From: JAJISG01 sp964347345
GTDB taxonomy: Archaea; Thermoplasmatota; Thermoplasmata; RBG-16-68-12; JAJISG01
Length of the DNA: 16,440 nt
Direction: 5' to 3'
Assembly (NCBI GenBank): GCA_964347345.1
Contig: CAYFYB010000032.1
Span: 1 to 16,440 of the forward strand
How positions within the stretch are numbered: the stretch's first letter is position 1; each line of letters begins with the position of its first letter. This document shows positions 14,785 through 16,440 of this stretch, one piece after another. The notes below the pieces were generated by a model. That model saw nothing but the letters and a program-made list of their open reading frames with translations. It was not told the DNA's origin and did no database searches. A program made the translations under genes and the position numbers.

Positions 14785-15213
14785 CTACCTGACGCTCAAC
14801 AGCCTCCAAGCCTCCCTGCAGACCTCCACTACCCTCCTCGCTCGTTCAAGGGCCAAGGGGGCCTCATTGGAGAGATCCTCAGCGTCTATCTCCCCGGGAA
14901 GGCCATGGGTTACTCTTGCCCTCTGTTCGGCGAGTTCTCTCAGTTCCGTATCGATGCCCTCCAGAGACATGCGCAGGTCTCCCGCTACTGAGGTAGCCCC
15001 CCGCGCATTCTCGAGAGAAGGGAGAAGCCTCTGGACCTCCCAGTTCTCCACCCCGAGAAAGGCTAGAAGGGCCCCGACAGCCTGCTCCGCCGCCATATGG
15101 GCCGCGTAGATCACAGCATCGTATCTCACCTTATTGAGGGCGACCTCACCCCTCCGCAGGATGTCCACCGCCTTGTTGAGGGCAATCACCGTCCTTTCGC
15201 CTTCAGATTCCAA
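14785..15213 (-). CDS. HEPN-domain protein
   Basis: This 142-residue helical protein has the HEPN layout. A first helix pair includes RYDAVIYAAHMAAEQAVGALLAFLG (30-54), and RARVTH (R98-x4-H103) is the RNase motif, so a metal-independent ribonuclease is plausible. HEPN proteins commonly pair with MNT nucleotidyltransferase antitoxins, but none is adjacent here. The start is set at TTG 15213, with GGGAGGT four bases upstream. A TATA-like box on the minus strand near 15284 would start the transcript at about 15259. The longer frame to 15300 would have to begin upstream of that box. HEPN domains also serve as non-catalytic binding modules, so toxicity is not established. Confidence 0.75.
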   Translation of the reverse strand: MESEGERTVIALNKAVDILRRGEVALNKVRYDAVIYAAHMAAEQAVGALLAFLGVENWEVQRLLPSLENARGATSVAGDLRMSLEGIDTELRELAEQRARVTHGLPGEIDAEDLSNEAPLALERARRVVEVCREAWRLLSVR

Positions 15214-15267
15214 AGGAACCTCCCTTTTCCTGAGACGACGACTCCTGTAATCCTGACCCCTTGCTAC

Positions 15268-15290
15268 ACCTTTCAAAAGGTATAAATAGG
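15268..15290. promoter_or_regulatory. Bidirectional TATA region with overlapping palindrome
   Basis: TATAAATA (15281-15288) reads as a good TATA box on the plus strand, with AAAAGG before it as BRE. On the minus strand it reads CTATTTATAC. The palindrome ACCTTT-CA-AAAGGT (15268-15281) overlaps the BRE and the first base of the box. This suits a shared, regulated promoter for the HEPN gene and the LLM gene at 15335. Confidence 0.5.
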
Positions 15291-15334
15291 CATCTTCCAA
15301 TCACACGGTTAACTCATTAGGTGGGGGGTAAAAG

Positions 15335-16375
15335 ATGGAATTTGGGATATTTCCCTGCACGGAGGATCCACCAGCTGGCGCCCACATGGACAGGATCTGG
15401 GACGAGATAGTCAACGAGACGCTGCAAGCAGAGAAGAGTGGATTCAAGTACGTAGGCATTACCGAGCACCATCAGCAACCTGACGGATACATGCCGTCTC
15501 CGCTGACGGTGTGTGCAGGATTGGCGGGCGTGACCAAGACCATCAGAATTGGCTCTTGCCTGTTGCTTCTGCCGCTGTACCATCCCGTGAGAGTCGCCGA
15601 AGACGGGGCCCTGGTGGACATAATCTCCAAGGGTCGACTGTTCTTGGGCGTCGGGGCCGGGTACGTGGATTCGGACTTCTCCGCCTTTGGTATTCCAAAG
15701 AAGAACCTGCCCTCGCTGTTCGAGGAGGGCATCGAGGTCCTTTATAGGTCCTGGACGGAGCCCAACTTCTCATACTATGGGAAGCGGTACATGTTAAAGA
15801 ACGTCTCAATCACGCCCAAGCCTCTTCAGAAGCCTCATCCGCCCATATGGTGCGGAGCCTGGACTGAGCCGGGCCTGAGACGTGTCGGAAGGTTTGGTTT
15901 CCCCTGGTTCACGGACGTCATCAACACGATTGACACGTTCAAAGAGTGGAAGAACATCTACGAGACCACGGCAAAGTCCAGGGGCAACAAGGCCCGGGTC
16001 ATCGTCCTGAGAGAGGCTTGGATTGCGAAGGATGCGGAGACGGCCGAAGCCGAGTATGGGCCCTACGTGATGGGTTCCTACAACTTCTACTATCGCGTCG
16101 GAGGGCTTAGACCAGAGCTGGAGCCCTGGCTCGAGCCATACCCCAAGACCGAGCTTAGCCTGGACAAGCTGAAGCAGAGAAGGTTCATCGTAGGAGGGCC
16201 CGACGAGTGCATCGAACAGATCGAGCTGTACGAGAAGGAGCTCGGTGCAGAGGCGATTCTGTTCAGGCTGAGGCACCCGGGGGCGAAGGAGACCGGACCT
16301 TCCCACAAGAAGACCCTGGAGGCCATCAAGCTATTCGGAGATAAGGTCCTGCCCTACTTCGCAAAGAAAGGCTGA
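15335..16375 (+). CDS. Luciferase-like monooxygenase family protein
   Basis: This 346-residue member of the bacterial-luciferase superfamily has an EHH motif (44-46) after GFKYVGIT. It also has IRIGSCLLLLPLYHPVRVAEDGALVDIISKGRLFLGVGAGY, the conserved barrel segment, and ITPKPLQKPHPPIWCGA. The EHH form is typical of the FMN-using luciferase alpha-like branch, so FMN monooxygenase and F420 reductase are both possible. The ATG at 15335 is preceded by a GGTGGGGGG ribosome site and a TATA box at 15281, giving a leader of about 25 bases. It is divergent from the HEPN gene. The remaining 65 bases after its stop hold nothing recognisable. Confidence 0.9.
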   Translation: MEFGIFPCTEDPPAGAHMDRIWDEIVNETLQAEKSGFKYVGITEHHQQPDGYMPSPLTVCAGLAGVTKTIRIGSCLLLLPLYHPVRVAEDGALVDIISKGRLFLGVGAGYVDSDFSAFGIPKKNLPSLFEEGIEVLYRSWTEPNFSYYGKRYMLKNVSITPKPLQKPHPPIWCGAWTEPGLRRVGRFGFPWFTDVINTIDTFKEWKNIYETTAKSRGNKARVIVLREAWIAKDAETAEAEYGPYVMGSYNFYYRVGGLRPELEPWLEPYPKTELSLDKLKQRRFIVGGPDECIEQIELYEKELGAEAILFRLRHPGAKETGPSHKKTLEAIKLFGDKVLPYFAKKG

Positions 16376-16440
16376 CCGGCCTGTGGCCCTTCGACCACTC
16401 TAGACATTAAGGAGTCAGAAAGCGCTAGCTTCAGCTATAT

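Noticed and set aside
1..16440. tRNA, rRNA, CRISPR arrays, insertion sequences
   Set aside because: I read for cloverleaf arms, regularly spaced repeats and transposase motifs and saw none. A covariance-model scan would be needed to rule out small RNAs fully.

Overview
The window looks archaeal. Most start codons are preceded by a TATA-like box about 25-30 bases upstream, often with little or no leader. Other genes have strong GGAGG-type ribosome sites. The window carries cofD, which makes coenzyme F420, together with several proteins of families that use F420 or flavin. Base composition is G+C rich and AGG/AGA arginine codons are common. A run of 10 Ns at 11484-11493 shows that this is a scaffolded draft assembly. 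I cannot fix the phylum from the sequence alone.

Layout. (1) 1-1729, plus strand: E1 alpha (5' end missing) and E1 beta of a thiamine-diphosphate 2-oxoacid/acetoin dehydrogenase complex. (2) 1752-3278, minus: AMP-forming acyl-CoA synthetase. (3) 3433-3708, plus: a small unknown gene with a leaderless-type promoter. (4) 3711-6710, minus: zinc alcohol dehydrogenase, HpaB-family flavoprotein and a PPOX-class F420/flavin protein. (5) 6711-7574: a small zinc-ribbon gene, a second small gene related to the one at 3433, and a hairpin-rich spacer. (6) 7575-8558, minus: a multi-pass membrane protein built from an internal repeat. (7) 8829-10856, plus: enoyl-CoA hydratase and a family III CoA-transferase/alpha-methylacyl-CoA racemase. 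(8) 10849-11995, minus: the lipoyl E2 subunit, interrupted by the assembly gap. (9) 12159-16375: cofD, two luciferase-like oxidoreductases, a second PPOX-class protein and a lone HEPN protein.

How it fits together. The left and middle parts form an acyl-CoA/2-oxoacid catabolic neighbourhood. An acid is activated to its CoA thioester, processed by a hydratase and a racemase-type enzyme, joined by alcohol-dehydrogenase and HpaB redox steps, and linked to a lipoate-dependent dehydrogenase complex whose E1 and E2 genes sit at opposite ends on opposite strands. The right part makes F420 and probably uses it. The substrate cannot be read from the sequence. The least explained elements are the two related small proteins, the repeat-built membrane protein with a long hairpin-containing leader, and the structured spacer at 7500-7566.
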